Source: Lithospermum erythrorhizon
Taxonomy: Eukaryota; Streptophyta; Magnoliopsida; Boraginales; Boraginaceae
DNA length: 64,000 bases
Reading direction: 5' to 3'
NCBI GenBank assembly: GCA_019722365.1
Contig: JADFUC010001747.1
Coordinates: 167,804 to 231,803, forward strand
Positions 12,466 through 24,586 of the stretch are shown piece after piece (positions within the stretch are counted from its first letter, which is position 1; every line of letters begins with the position of its first letter). Position numbers and translations under genes: made by a program. The notes beneath the pieces are model-generated. The model had not been told where the DNA came from. It saw only the letters and a list, made by a program, of their open reading frames with translations, and searched no databases.

Positions 12466-15400
12466 CATTTTCTTTCTCTCGCCTCACTCTTAGGTTGTAT
12501 AATCTGTGAACTGTTAGAAACTTATTAATGTCCCCCTAAGAAGTCAAATTTCTTGCAAAGTTTTAATCTACATCAGGATGACCTTTCATCCTTTTCTCAT
12601 GGACATTACTAACGTAGGCATCGAGGAAACACAAATGATGTAGAAACCTTGATATATTACAAACAGAAAGATTATACCTGCTTGTATATGTTGGAAGGGG
12701 CATTTGTATCACTATAGTATTTGCAGTGATGCTGGAAACAAACTCTGCTCGTACTTTTAAGATCACCTCAGCCCTGAATTGGTACACAAGCAAGAACACG
12801 TAAGATAGAGGTCAAGACTCCAGAAGAGGCATCATTGCTGATCAGGAAGGACAGCTCCAAAGTGAAATGGAGTCATAATAAGCAGAGATATCAACATCTA
12901 CACACACATATCAGGCTATGGCTAAAGATGGTTTAATATTGTGGACTTTGCATATCATGCTTTCAAAAAACTTAATATACAGCCACACATACAAGGAACC
13001 TACCCTGAAGTCCCAGCTAAATAAAAGTAATTCTAAAAGGGGCCTTAAATTCACCGGAATTCGATAATTGTCTTAGGAATTCCACCATCAGGAGGAGCAC
13101 AGAAGAAACTGAACTCATTTAATTCTGTGGGAGAGCAGATTTCTCACATGAGATAGTAACATTCTACCAGGCCATCTTGCCCACCAGACTCAGAGTCCTA
13201 TCTACATCGAAACTATCCAGGAACTGAAAGAAATTTCGATAATAAAATTTGCTGCTCTGATCCAGAAGAAGAATTTTTCATAATCTATTGCAAGAAGAAA
13301 ATATGGACATTATAACAGATTGATGGAGTTAGGAGTAGCAAGGCAGTGCCAAAATATAAACAATACCAAACTACTATATGAATGAATCAGTGGAGGCCAC
13401 TTTATACTCCCCGATCTTCCACCACGTCCAATGCTCACTTCATCATTCAGAGCCAATCTGACTTCAGGATTTCCACTTAGATAACTCTTCATTTGGATAG
13501 TTCCATCAATTTCCGAAGTCAATATATACCCCTGCGAGATCATTTTTAAATTAGAAACGGTTCATTGTATAGATATAGTGGGAATACTGAGTATAAGAAG
13601 CTGTTAATCTTGCAAACTGGATATTGAATGTGTACTCACTGAGAGCTAAATGTCATGCTAATTTTCTCAATTATGTCCACGAAAATCTCCTCTCAGCTAC
13701 CTACTCACGGTTTAATTTGCATAGATTTTGTAACAGCTGTCCCTGGCATTCTTTTGTGTCCTTGCTGCATTTGAACAAGTCACTATTAATTGTTTTAACA
13801 TCTACGAAATATGTCAAGAACACGGTTTCCAATTGCCCTTAACTAACTGGTGATATTAAATACCATGAATAACCACTTGGGATGACCTAGAGGCATGGCA
13901 ACATAGCATCAACCCCGTGGGCTCATTAAAACTCTTAAGATTTAGAGCTTCAGTTATTGGACATAACCAAAATCCTGAATCAATGAAGCAGCAAAATTTA
14001 TTTTTAGACCACACAAGATTAGGTAGAAGATACAATTCCAATTGGTGCATGAGGAGAACTGTTAAAATCAAAAGACTTTACTGAAACAAACATAAAATTT
14101 CAGAGAGATAGGTCAAATTCATGTTCTGAGATTTACATAATGAAATTTTTCAAGCAATAATAAAAGAAAAAGGTACTCACTAACTACTTCATCCAGCTTA
14201 TTTTTTGAAATTTTAAAATTTTTCCGCAGAGCCTCTTCATTGAGAAAACCAAGATAATCTTTGATGACATGAATTCTGAAGAAGTTCAGACAAATGAAAG
14301 AAGCTCTCGTGGTAGCAACAAAGAGCAAACCAACCACCTTAACATGGAAATAGTTCACCCCATCCACATTCTATCAACAGACAATATCAATGCAATGACA
14401 GGCAAATAATTTACTGGGTAGGGGACATGAAAATTAGTATTGACAAACAAATTCAAAACAATCCATCATGAAAATAATCATATTAGAGACTACAGAGTGA
14501 ATGAGGACAGGTACTTTCACTGGATCTGATTTCAGTTCAGGCAGAAAGCTGCAGAAAACTATCAATGGATAAGATAGTTTTCAATATCTAAGCTCTGCAT
14601 ATACAAGCAAACCTGGAAATGGAACAGGGAAAAAATACCTACAAAGATAGGAGGTGCTTCTTCTTCTCCGTCTTGTTTCCAGAACTTTACTTTCTGGGAA
14701 GAATATCTCACGCACTACAGCCTTTGAGACAATATCTGCCCAGTCTGCAGCAGGACATTTTCCATGTCGATAAGAACTCTTCAAAAGATACTACTTCCAA
14801 CATTTTTATCTGAATGACCTCTTCCTCTGCTTTTTGTCTCTTAAATAATTAAAATTTTCATAAAAAACATATAGTATTTTAAACATATTTTCACTTGAGA
14901 TACTAATTTATAAAAAAATCTATATGAAATTATACATATTTGTAGAGTCAAATCTTAAAAGTATTACAAAACACAAGTCTATAGGTCAAATGAAAATGAA
15001 GTAGCTTTTTAGAAAAATCCATTCAATTGAATTAGAACTCAAATGTGACTCATTACATTCACATACTCTTTATGACGTGAAGTAGTAAATAGTCTTTGGA
15101 ATTCATTTTGGGTCGACTCATAAAAAGCCTCTCTATTAGCCTCACAGAGATAAAGATGTAAGTATAAACCCGAGCTTATTGACCCCCCACCTAAGCTTAG
15201 GCATGAGATTATATAATGTAGAGGCATTAAAAAAGTTATTGTTTTGTTGTATTTTAATTCATCTTGATATACCTGATTCCTGATATAATGTGGAGAATCA
15301 CTCAGAATAAATAACCCATATGTATTAGTAAAATTGAGTTCAGAGTAGCAAAGGCCATATATTCTACAAAATTTGCAGCAACGAAGCCTGATGCTATCAA

Positions 15401-16433
15401 CATTTATTATGAGCGAAATGTCTCACTGCTAACCAAACTCCATCTTCAACATCCTTTGCTAATGCTTATGCAGCATGGGCATAAATTCTTGCATTGCTTG
15501 AACTATAATGCATATAGGCTTTTGGTAAGCTTCTTTAACAAACTTGTAATTAATTTTAACCAAAATGCTTCCAACTTTGTACTTCCTGAGAGATAAATAT
15601 GATCGGCTTCTCACGAGATTAACTCCATCTACTTTTTCTTTAACCAACCTATCTGTCACTATAGATATCTACTTACACAATAAACTCCGTACAGTTTGTG
15701 GCTTCCCCCAAATGTGCCTTAAGCGCAACTATGGGTCATCTTCATTGTTCCTTTCTACGTCTCTCTATCGCCTAATTATGATATAACTATAGACTATAGT
15801 TTATAGTACATTATACAAAAGGTTATCACACTTATGATACTCATAAAATCGCGAAAAAGATTGTCTAAATTGAAGCAATGGTGTTAAAAATAACTTTCAT
15901 TTTGTACCCTTAATTGACCACGCGCAACTGCTTGATCCCAAATCAAAATTATCTTGTTAGTAGAAAAGTACATTAAAAATACTGCTTCTATATATTTCCA
16001 TGAAATATTATACAAAATGTAAAAAATCAACAATTAAAACTGAAAACTTGGGACCGATGCTTTACGAGGACATAGGGAACAGTTTTCAATCTCATGTGCT
16101 TCATTACAAATCAATTTTCAGTGAAATGGTATAACTCAGCTGAAGCTAATATGCCATGCGACTATTAGCAAGATAGTTTTGATCCAAATATAGTTAAGAT
16201 GCATCAAATTAAGGCTACGATGTCTATTACTTTTATCAATTAGAAAGCAAACACTTAATAATCTTTTTCGGGTTACATATACCATGAAATGTTGCAATTT
16301 AAACAATGCGTAATTGAGTGAATTCATAATTTGATCTCTAACGTACGAGCATGCATTTCGGCCAGTAAAGCCCCAAGCGCCCTTTACATCTTACGTGCGA
16401 TTTATGGAGTTCAGCTATTTTGCATAAAATACA

Positions 16434-16603
16434 TTTGTATTGAAATGGTTAAAAGAAAATTACGATGCAGAGACATGCATGATTACGAGAAATAATAATC
16501 TCTTAAATGCAGGTGTGGGTTCGACTCTTATAAACCAACTTGTATTGAAATGGTTAAAAGGTACGATGCCGAGACACATGCAGCGATTACCAGAAATATT
16601 ATT
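16434..16603 (+). repeat. SINE-like unit with partial tandem duplication
   Basis: The words ttgtattgaaatggttaaaa and then acgatgc.gagacac/atgca occur at 16434 and again at 16540, an offset of 106 bp. Between them lies gtgggttcgactctta, which resembles an RNA polymerase III box B. Together with the A-box-like gaaatggttaaaag this suggests a tRNA-derived SINE that has duplicated or inserted next to a copy of itself. It lies in the first intron of the AP-4 mu copy. Confidence 0.4.
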
Positions 16604-17082
16604 AGTGTGGCCAGTTTCACACTTTTATAATTGATATCGACTATGGAGCTCCCAATGCAACATTATAGTAATTTTGCAGTATAACTTTACTATATGAAGC
16701 ATGAAATCCTATACATACATATATCAATCTCATCCATATAGCTCAAAAATTGAACTTCTATTAAATACTCCGTACTATAACAACATAATTTTGATTTAAA
16801 TATGAATTAATGTTATTGGCAAATTAAATCCACAAAGTTTATCAGACACGACAATCGAAAATCAAATGGCAGGTAATATTTGGCTTAACGCCCATAAGAT
16901 AATTAAGCTAATTTATAATTTAATCTCGATAATTAAGCTCTTAAATGAAGAAGATAAGTAAGATCGTATAATTTAATTATTTAAGTATAAAATATAGGTG
17001 AGAAATAGAGCTTACAATCACGGAAGACGATGTTGTCGCCACGCTGAGAGAGAACGAAGAATTGGGAGATTATTGCCGACAT

Positions 17083-19000
17083 TTCACTTTTTCTTTGTAA
17101 TAGTGCAGATTCTGATTCAGGCTCTTTTATTTCTCAAGGCTGGAGAGGATCTGAATTGAAAAAGTATCAAATCTTCGCATTGACAATAGGTGATCACACT
17201 CCATGAAAATACAATGATGCAATAATTAGTTTTCATTAACACAGCCATGTTTTAGGACGTATCTGAATTTAAATAATATGGTATGTTGTGAGTTTAATGC
17301 GAGAAAAGATTTTTTATTATTTATATCTTATTTCAGAATAATGAAATCGCTTTTGGAGAAATGTCTTTCAGAAATCTGATTTGTATTTGTTAATTTCCAT
17401 TATCGATCTGATTATCTCCTAGGTATCTTGCGGCCTGATATAAGCCTTGACTTGATAGAATTCGGTGGTTGTGTTTGATCTTGAGTTGGATATGTATAAA
17501 ACAGACGGGGTGCAGGACTGAGGATTTAATATTTGACTTGAGATACGGAGTCGAGGCAGGTCTTGAGGCGGCGCGAGTCGCAATATTGGTTGTGTGAACG
17601 ATCTTTTTGCCTTGGACTTGGATCGCTTGAGATGTGGGGAGGCAGTGTTTTGGACTTTGACTCCATTTATTGGGTTTCTTTGGATAGGTGGGTTGGTGGA
17701 TCTTGACCTTTTTTTATGTGGCCTTCGCGGGGAGACTGATGTTTGATGACTTGGATATGTGTTATTTGCTGGGATGCTTAAATTTAAGCTTTGTCTCGAT
17801 GTGAGCTAGGCGGATTCGGGGAGCTTGAATAAGCGTTGATGCCCGAACTTGAACCTTATAGCTTCAAAAGTTGGATTCTAACCCCCCGGCGGTAGAGTCT
17901 TCCACGAACTTGTACATCGATCTTTGTTCGGGCACATTTGAGGTTTTAAGAGTAGGGGCTTGGCCACGACTTAATCACCATCACTTTATGTGATTTGAGA
18001 TGCAGGAGCTTTTAGCGGCGTGTTCGCTTGTAGGCTTTGTTGAGGGAGGAACAGCTAAACAGCATGGAGATTTTGGGTTGTTAACTAAGCGTGGTTTTTA
18101 AGCTCTACGATCGAAGTGTCAGGATAAGTGCTTGAGGCGTTCTGTGATCTTTTTTAGGAGAACTTCTGCCCGAGCTTTTTGCATCTTTTTTACCTTGGCT
18201 TTTTCTCCACTTTAAACTACCAACTTATTGGTTTTTGAAATATGGGGTATTTATAGGCTTTTGGCTGATTAAATTGGTTGGTTCGTTTCGGGTGGATCGT
18301 GATGTGGATTGATTTTGAGGCATGATCTGGACCGTCGTATATTTTGCATGACTTAATCTCCAAGTAATAGGGTTAGGCGCCTCTTTTGAGGTTTTTTAGG
18401 TAAAAAATCAATTTGTTATTGACAGAGCGTTAACCTAACCGTTAATACATATTTTGATAATTTACATTAAAAGGAATTCTTTATTCTACAAGTGTTGTAA
18501 TAGTGACATTGAATATAGTAATTGACTAATTGGTAGTGTGGCTCAATTGGTGCATTTCAATCCTAAAAAATTGACGGTAACGTTAAACTCAAACATTGAA
18601 ATGCATATGAGGACATTGTAGGGAAGAATTTATTAGTCTAGCAAATTCATTTATAATTAACGTTTATTTTTTCATCTAATCTTTGACCATCCATTAAATT
18701 TTATTTTTTATTCTAAAAATTATACATTTTGGTATCATTGGATTTATTTTTAAAAGAATTTTCATAATATTATTTTCTTGTAATTTGTCATCATATAATT
18801 AAAAAATAATTGATGATTAAGGCTTCATACGAAAAAACGAAAACGTCAATTAAAAATGAATTTGAGGTAGTAATAAGTAATTGATTGTTAAGTATTGACA
18901 AGGAAAAACAAAAACGTCAACTAAAATGTATTATAAAGAGCATTTCGAAAAAAGTTTTGGGAAAAAACATTTTGACTCAAATTGGCTTAATTATGTTCTT
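17083..19000. other. Spacer with a GC-richer tract that may be an old LTR
   Basis: From about 17400 to 18420 the DNA is clearly richer in G and C than its flanks. Read on the minus strand it has CCTATAAATACCCC (near 18245), a promoter-like TATA sequence followed by a leader-like stretch, as in plant LTRs. No second copy was found to prove it is an LTR. The rest is AT-rich and empty. Confidence 0.3.
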
Positions 19001-19007
19001 ATCTTAG

Positions 19008-19036
19008 CACCACCACCACCACCACCAACACCACTT
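19008..19036 (+). repeat. (CAC)n microsatellite
   Basis: About seven CAC units in a row followed by an imperfect caacaccac. It is in an intergenic stretch with no open frame across it. Confidence 0.9.
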
Positions 19037-19039
19037 AAC

Positions 19040-20058
19040 CCCACAACCATCTAAACCTTACCACAGTCCAGTGAACATGACTCCACTTGGAAGCAACTAA
19101 GCAAGTGAATGTTTGATCACCATGCCATGTTCAACTTCACACCTATTTAAGCCTCCTCGTTTTCCAACTTCATATATGCAAAATGGTGAAACTATAATGA
19201 AGCATGAAACATTTTGTTGGTGGACCAATTAATTATTCTGAGCACTGAACATTTCTCCTGTTCCTCCAGGAGTATTAGTGCAAAGTCCCTCCATTACTAC
19301 ATTACATCAGCCAGATTCTGTTTAAAATGTTAAACCAGAAAGATATGTAATATAGCATGTTATTGCATCCTTAAACAAACCTGAGTATATGTCTACGTAT
19401 CGAACCTGTCAATCAATGAGAAACTTAATGTAGTATCAACATCCATCTCAGATTTGAATAGTTGTCTACTATCAAGCCTGATTACTACAGCAAGACTCCC
19501 GCTACAGACAACAAAATTCAGTCAGAAAATCAGAAAAAATATGTCCATGCGAACCTGGTAAAACAAAAGAAGGCTAGAAAAATACATTTTTGTTGGATTC
19601 CCATTTCTATCAACCCTTCTGAAAACCATTCAAAAGTGCCAAACTCTACTAGCCTGCGGTTCAATGGCTTGGGAGTATCAGAGCGTATTATGCACTACTT
19701 CAGAAAGTACTGGTCATTTCTAATTTCGAGAATCACAATAAACTATAGATGATGACCATTCAATTGCCACATCAAGATCAAGTAAATTGAAACAATGAGC
19801 TTCATAAAGAAAGATAATTTATATACAAACTTATAATCTAAACAGGCAAATTCCGAAGAAAACAACAAGTTTATATAGTCTACAAATGACAAACTTCCAC
19901 AAATTCTCCATATAGAGAACATTTAGCTAGAGAACTACATCTTGTTCATTATTAATCTACAGCTCCAATATTCTACAATAACATCAGAAAACATCAACTT
20001 TAAAACTACCACTACAAACAAACAAGGACAAAGATGGCAAAATTCATACCACGACCAC
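19040..20058. other. Spacer 3' of the DnaJ-type copy, no gene seen
   Basis: AT-rich DNA with a 96-codon open frame at 19462-19752 that resembles nothing I know. The part next to 20059 would be the 3' UTR of the minus-strand DnaJ-type copy. Confidence 0.45.
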
Positions 20059-21488
20059 TTAAAGAGGAAACTTTCTAGGCCTACCCCTTCTCTTCCCACT
20101 CCCAGGAGTCACGGTAGTCACTGGTGTAGCCTTCGGTATCGGTTTAACTCCACCGCCAGCACCTACACTGTAACCAACAGCAGCAGCGCTACTCTGCATT
20201 GGCTGCATTGGCGGCATCCAATTTGCAAAACCTTTAGGAACACTCTTCCCCCTCCCCAGCTTATCGTCCGAAAACCCCATCGGAAACATCCCCCAACAAC
20301 AATAATACTCCTCCTTCCCCGGCACCATATCCGGCATCGACACAACCGGATCAGCCGTGAATGTCTTCTCACAATTCTGACAAATCAAACAACACCCGCT
20401 ATACCTTCTAGGATACTCATACAAATAGTAACAGTAAGGACACGAGGTCCAGAAATTCGGAACCCGTGCAACACCACTACTTCCTCCACCACTACCACCA
20501 ATACCAACACCAACACCAGCACTAACAGTGGTCTTTCTAGGCCGACCCCTTTTCTCAGTACTCCTCCTAACAGGAAGCTTACTGCCAGATAAATTCTGTT
20601 GCTTCATCTTGTTAACTTGTTGCTGATGCATGCGTTGAACTTCCTTCTCCTTCAACCTCCTCGATTCTTCCAGATCCACCCTCGAAAAATAAAGTCCCAA
20701 TTCAACATCAGGGCAATTTCGCTTTAGGATCAGGATCAAAAGCAACCACTTCTGAATCAGCCCACGAGCAGCGAATCGGCAAAGGGTACCCATTCTGTCA
20801 GGGTGGAGGAGAGAGCCAGACAGAAACGTACTGTTCTTGTTGAGCTAAATCTGAAAGGCTTCTTGAGGCCACTTGGGGGGCAACACATACCCTGCCAAGC
20901 TCCTTGATAATATAAATGCTTCTTCAATCCATGAAGATTAAATCGCTTTTCAAAAAAATTACGAAACAACATTTTAATAAGAGTACTAGTTAAAGTTGAC
21001 ATATTTCCTATCAAGTGATACCCACACTCATTTTAGTCTCAAATTAAATGTCAAAATTGTTCAAACGAGACAAGTTACGAAAAATAATAAAAGAGTGAAA
21101 TTAGACAATCTTGGTGGATGGAGGGAGTATTATTAAATTTACAGATAATATATACACAATATAGAAAACAACAGCTTTTGTGTTTGTTTTTTTATATCAA
21201 GTATATATTTATATAGTAACTCGAATTCCATTTCAATTCCAATTCACAAAAAAACGAAGACACCCTAATTAGAATGATATGATATTACCAAGTCAGTTTG
21301 TTGCACTGGAGCAACGAAAAGGACATCGACTATAGCCACGATCTGGTCGGAGCCTTCGAGTAAAGGGTCGGTTTCTTGGGCGAGAATTGCGAAGTCTTTT
21401 GAGCTTGTGAACTCTCTGTTGCTGAGGAGCTTTTCTGATGTGGATGGCGCTCTCTGGCTGAATATTTGCTGCTGGGGTGGGTCTCATT
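20059..21488 (-). pseudogene. DnaJ-type gene with zinc-ribbon/AT-hook C-terminus; J-domain frame-disrupted
   Basis: Plant proteins of this family have an N-terminal helical segment, a J-domain that would stimulate Hsp70, and a C-terminal zinc beta-ribbon. Here the start (MRPTPAANIQPES, from 21488) is in one frame, SSKDFAILAQETDPLLEGSD follows in the next frame (to ~21300), and the J-domain pieces lie near 20900-20740 in different frames: LLHPDR with the HPD triad at 20806-20798, then PFADS (20786-20772), then pieces that lead into VELGLYFSRVDLEESRR. From about 20793 one frame is open for 244 codons. It holds KRGRPRKT (an AT-hook), FWTSCPYCYYLYEYP with a second pair CQNC (zinc ribbon), and a second AT-hook, GKRRGRPRKFPL, at the very end. 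About 400 bases between the two halves include the end of a MITE-like repeat (ggatggagggagta, 21113-21128). The gene is probably dead, though the C-terminal frame could still be translated. Confidence 0.75.
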
Positions 21489-23790
21489 TTAGGGGAGTGA
21501 AATGGGGTTGGAGAGTTGACTAGTACAAAGGTTTGAACTAGTTTATTTGAATTCTTTTAAGGTCCTACTCTGCTATATAAGCATCTTTCAAACAGTAAAC
21601 AGAAAATGAAATGACTATTTAGCCTATTTGTTATAAATGTAGCAAAATTTATAGAAGAATTTCATTTTAAGACAAAATAGTCAGTTTATCTATTTTATAT
21701 ACTATTTCAAAATTGCTTTTTGGAATACTCACCTGAACAAAGGAATTACTACAAGTGGGACTAAAAGCACACCCAAACAGTGTTAAAAGTTATAGAAATG
21801 ACTATTTTGCCCCAATGAAAGTTCTTCAAACACTACACTTTCAAATAGGGAGGCTAAAATAAATAATTTCACTATCTAATTTTTTAACATGTTTTGAAGT
21901 ATTAACTATAACACTAGTGAATGACTACTTTTTACGCGAAAAATAATCTTCCTGCATCCCAACTAGTTTAGTTTGGCAGTCAGTTTCGAAATTTTTTGTA
22001 AGCACGATAGTTAGTGTTATTCTGTTTAGGGAATTATCAGATAAAGTTGGATGGGAACTTATTATTATTGGTCAGTTCGGATATTGGGTAAAAAATGGAG
22101 TCCGACTATATACACACCCAAATAGGGTTAAAACACCTTCAAAATGAAATATTGATCAGTCTTATCAGGAGGCACTACTGAATGGGGACAAATGGTTTTT
22201 TGATTGAATTCTCCGTAGTGACCAAATAATTTAGTCTAATTTTATGTCCGAAGATTTTTGGATGTTTTTAATTCGGGATTTGGGGTATTTTGGTCCGAAA
22301 TTAGGGTATTTTTGTCATATACCAAAACTTTCGGGTATTTATCGGGTTATCAGTTCAGTTTCAATTCGGGTATCGATAAAATTATACCGGGGACCCGACT
22401 AACAGAATATCATGGTTTTCTCCCGGTATGGTATTTGATATTCTTAGTCTTGTATTATTGATAAACTGCCAGTATTTTAATTGCACAAGGCGTAGTTTCA
22501 AATTTTTACTAAACATGAAAAATGCCACTTAAAATATGAAATCCAGGTGTAAGCGCCCCAAAAAATGGCTACATCCCATCTTCAGGTGAAGAACAATATT
22601 GGATATTCTTTTGGGGTTTGTTATGTGATCACGATATAAATTAAGAATTAAGTGAAAGTATTGGAAATGTAAATGATATTAAGTTTTAACGTGGTGATAC
22701 TGACAAACTAGTTGGGCAGTCCATGAGCATAAGTCATAAAACAGATTTACTATAACAAAATAATACAGATTGAGTTAAATCTAACTCCCAGAATATCTAG
22801 CAATATAACAAGAGATCTTACGTGAGAGACTACCATGTCTAAGTTGATCGAGATAGCTTTACTACAATACCATGCGACTATTAGATAGAATATCATTTGA
22901 CAAGTTTTCTCTTCTAAGTGGCTTTAGATAATCCTATGTATTGTGGTATTTATGAAGGTGTTAAAAGGCTCAAATGAGAGCAATGGGTATTTATATAACC
23001 CTAGAAAATGGACTTCAGCTTTTCGTCATCGAGACTCATCTCCTCGATGCAATTCTATGATCTTCAACTAAGAAGTTTACCGCTTAAGCCGAGACCTTCC
23101 CGTCGTACGGTGCACACAGTGGGCTTTTCGATAAGAATAGTCCGGTAAAGCTAAAATTTAGAGGCGTCGTCATGGCCTACTCGGCTCAGGTGGCGACACT
23201 CGATGATCCTCGATCTTTGGGTCTGAACCCGACCATGTCGAGACATGTTATCATCCCCTCTGACCTCGAAGGCACTCTTGATGCCGGACATCCAATGAGC
23301 TTCCCAAAATTAATATCGTGCTACTATACTTGGTGGAAGCTCTCGATATAATTTAAACTTTCTTAACTTCTTGATGGAGGCTCGTTAAGATCCACTTGCG
23401 CTCGATGTAAGTATCGATAGCTTTTCACTACTTAAACTAGTTGAAGGTACATTCTAACAGGTTGTGGATACTTTTTTATTTAAGAATAGTGGTCATTAAT
23501 TTCGATATCGAATTGCAGGAATTTATGTTCAATTTCGTTGAATGTGTTAAAGAGTGATATATATTCAACTATGGATCAAAATGAACCGCACTAATATTGA
23601 GGGAATTGAAAAATAGGAAGCTTTGTGATCAACACAAACAATTACACAAATTTAGATTAATTATCCATTGAACTTTAATTCACTAATTCGTCATACAAAA
23701 ATAATTCTAAGTCAAATCAATGTAATTTTAAAATGTCAATGTTAATTCTAACAATTACAGACAAGAAACGCTAAAAATTCATTAATTAAT
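21489..23790. other. Spacer with possible LTR fragments, no gene seen
   Basis: AT-rich DNA. A stretch of about 22960-23480 is richer in G and C and begins with tatttatataaccctag, which looks like the TATA and leader region of an LTR. No coding match, no confirmed terminal repeat and no RNA gene were found. Confidence 0.35.
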
Positions 23791-23796
23791 AACAAT

Positions 23797-24043
23797 TACT
23801 CCTCAGTTAAAGATTATCTACTTTGAGCTTTCGCAGGTTGAGCTTTGACCATAAATATTTTTGTTTGTGTTTTGCTAATGGCTTTAATGAAAATATATCG
23901 ATAGAAAAAATTTAAATGTATTTTTTATTAAGCATATTTTCATAAAATATTATAAAACATGAAAAAAAAAAATGCAGTCAAAGTTCAAATACTGACTCAA
24001 AAGTAAAAAAAGCAAAATGGAGCAATCTTTTAGGAATGAGGAA
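23797..24043. mobile_element. Possible Stowaway-like MITE
   Basis: The left end tactcctcagttaaagatta and the right end, read on the other strand, cttcctcattcctaaaagat, are weak terminal inverted repeats of the same type as the better elements in this window. The length of about 250 bp fits. The match is poor, so the call is tentative. Confidence 0.35.
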
Positions 24044-24586
24044 GACAAGCTATCGAGGAAATGACAACAATTGAAATAAGCCAGTACCAAAAATCATTTA
24101 TTAATACTAAAGTATAAAGTTTTAATTAATGAAACTTTCGAGGCAAGCAATAGATTTAATTCTTCTTATATATATTATGAAAAATTATAATAAAATATAT
24201 TTTTAAATATTTTTTTAAAAATGAATCTAGGATATCAATTATATATTTTTTAAGTTAGTGAATAAAAAGTAATTTGTGAAAGTCAATCTTGTCTGAGAAA
24301 TAAAAACTTCAATTGATTTAAAATAGAGGGAGTAACTACTAATTTAAACGATATTAATTAAACAGTAAAAATTAAAATTAATTAAAAACCGTTAAACGAC
24401 TATAAAGAATACAGAGAGAGGTTTAAAATAAATGATAAAATTAACATCTATCATTAGTGTATATAAACTACAAGAAGCAATATAAAGAAGTTTCATTTCA
24501 GTTTTCATTTGTTAATTGTTCAGTCGTTTTATTAAAAACAAATGTCAAACTCGAGTCTAATAATCTTTTAAAAATGGAATAAAGAA

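Larger units (their letters stand above)
10973..17082 (-). pseudogene. AP4M: Decayed AP-4 adaptor complex mu subunit gene
   Basis: AP-4 mu is the medium subunit of the adaptor that sorts vacuolar cargo at the trans-Golgi network. Recognisable exons on the minus strand: 17082-17016 (ISQFFVLSQRGDNIVFRD), 14744-14643 (KVKFWKQDGEEEAPPIF), 14370-14181 (NVDGVNYFHVKVVGL, VIKDYLGFLNEEALRKNF), ~13974-13860, ~13767-13720 (KRMPGTAVTKS), 13700-13640 (EEIFVDIIEKIS), 13531-13412 (GYILTSEIDGTIQMKSYLSG), 13220-13181 (LDSFDVDRTLSLV), 12773-12678 (AEVILKVRAEF), 11635-11548 (SFEMEPGAVGQATDFKESN), 11461-11401 (IVGGSEHTLRAKLTF), ~11289-11235 (NITKEAGPVSMTF) and 11071-10973 (SKTYNPYRWVRY...VARI, stop). Lesions: the 102-base second exon is out of frame, the third changes frame in the middle, the fourth reads FGYVQ then stop, the LDSFDV to FKPPF region is eroded, and one donor is GC. 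A full-length protein cannot be read. The order and strand are conserved, so this is an in-place decayed gene, not a processed copy. Confidence 0.85.

Noticed and set aside
17400..18420. A protein gene in the GC-richer tract
   Set aside because: No open frame of useful length on either strand; a TATA-like site suggests an LTR instead.
18530..18600. tRNA-like stretch (gtggctcaattggtgc ... gttaaactc)
   Set aside because: The box B match is poor, no cloverleaf could be drawn and no flanking duplication was found.
19942..20592. 216-codon Thr/Pro-rich + strand frame
   Set aside because: It is antisense to the open C-terminal half of the DnaJ-type copy, which has real zinc-ribbon and AT-hook motifs.
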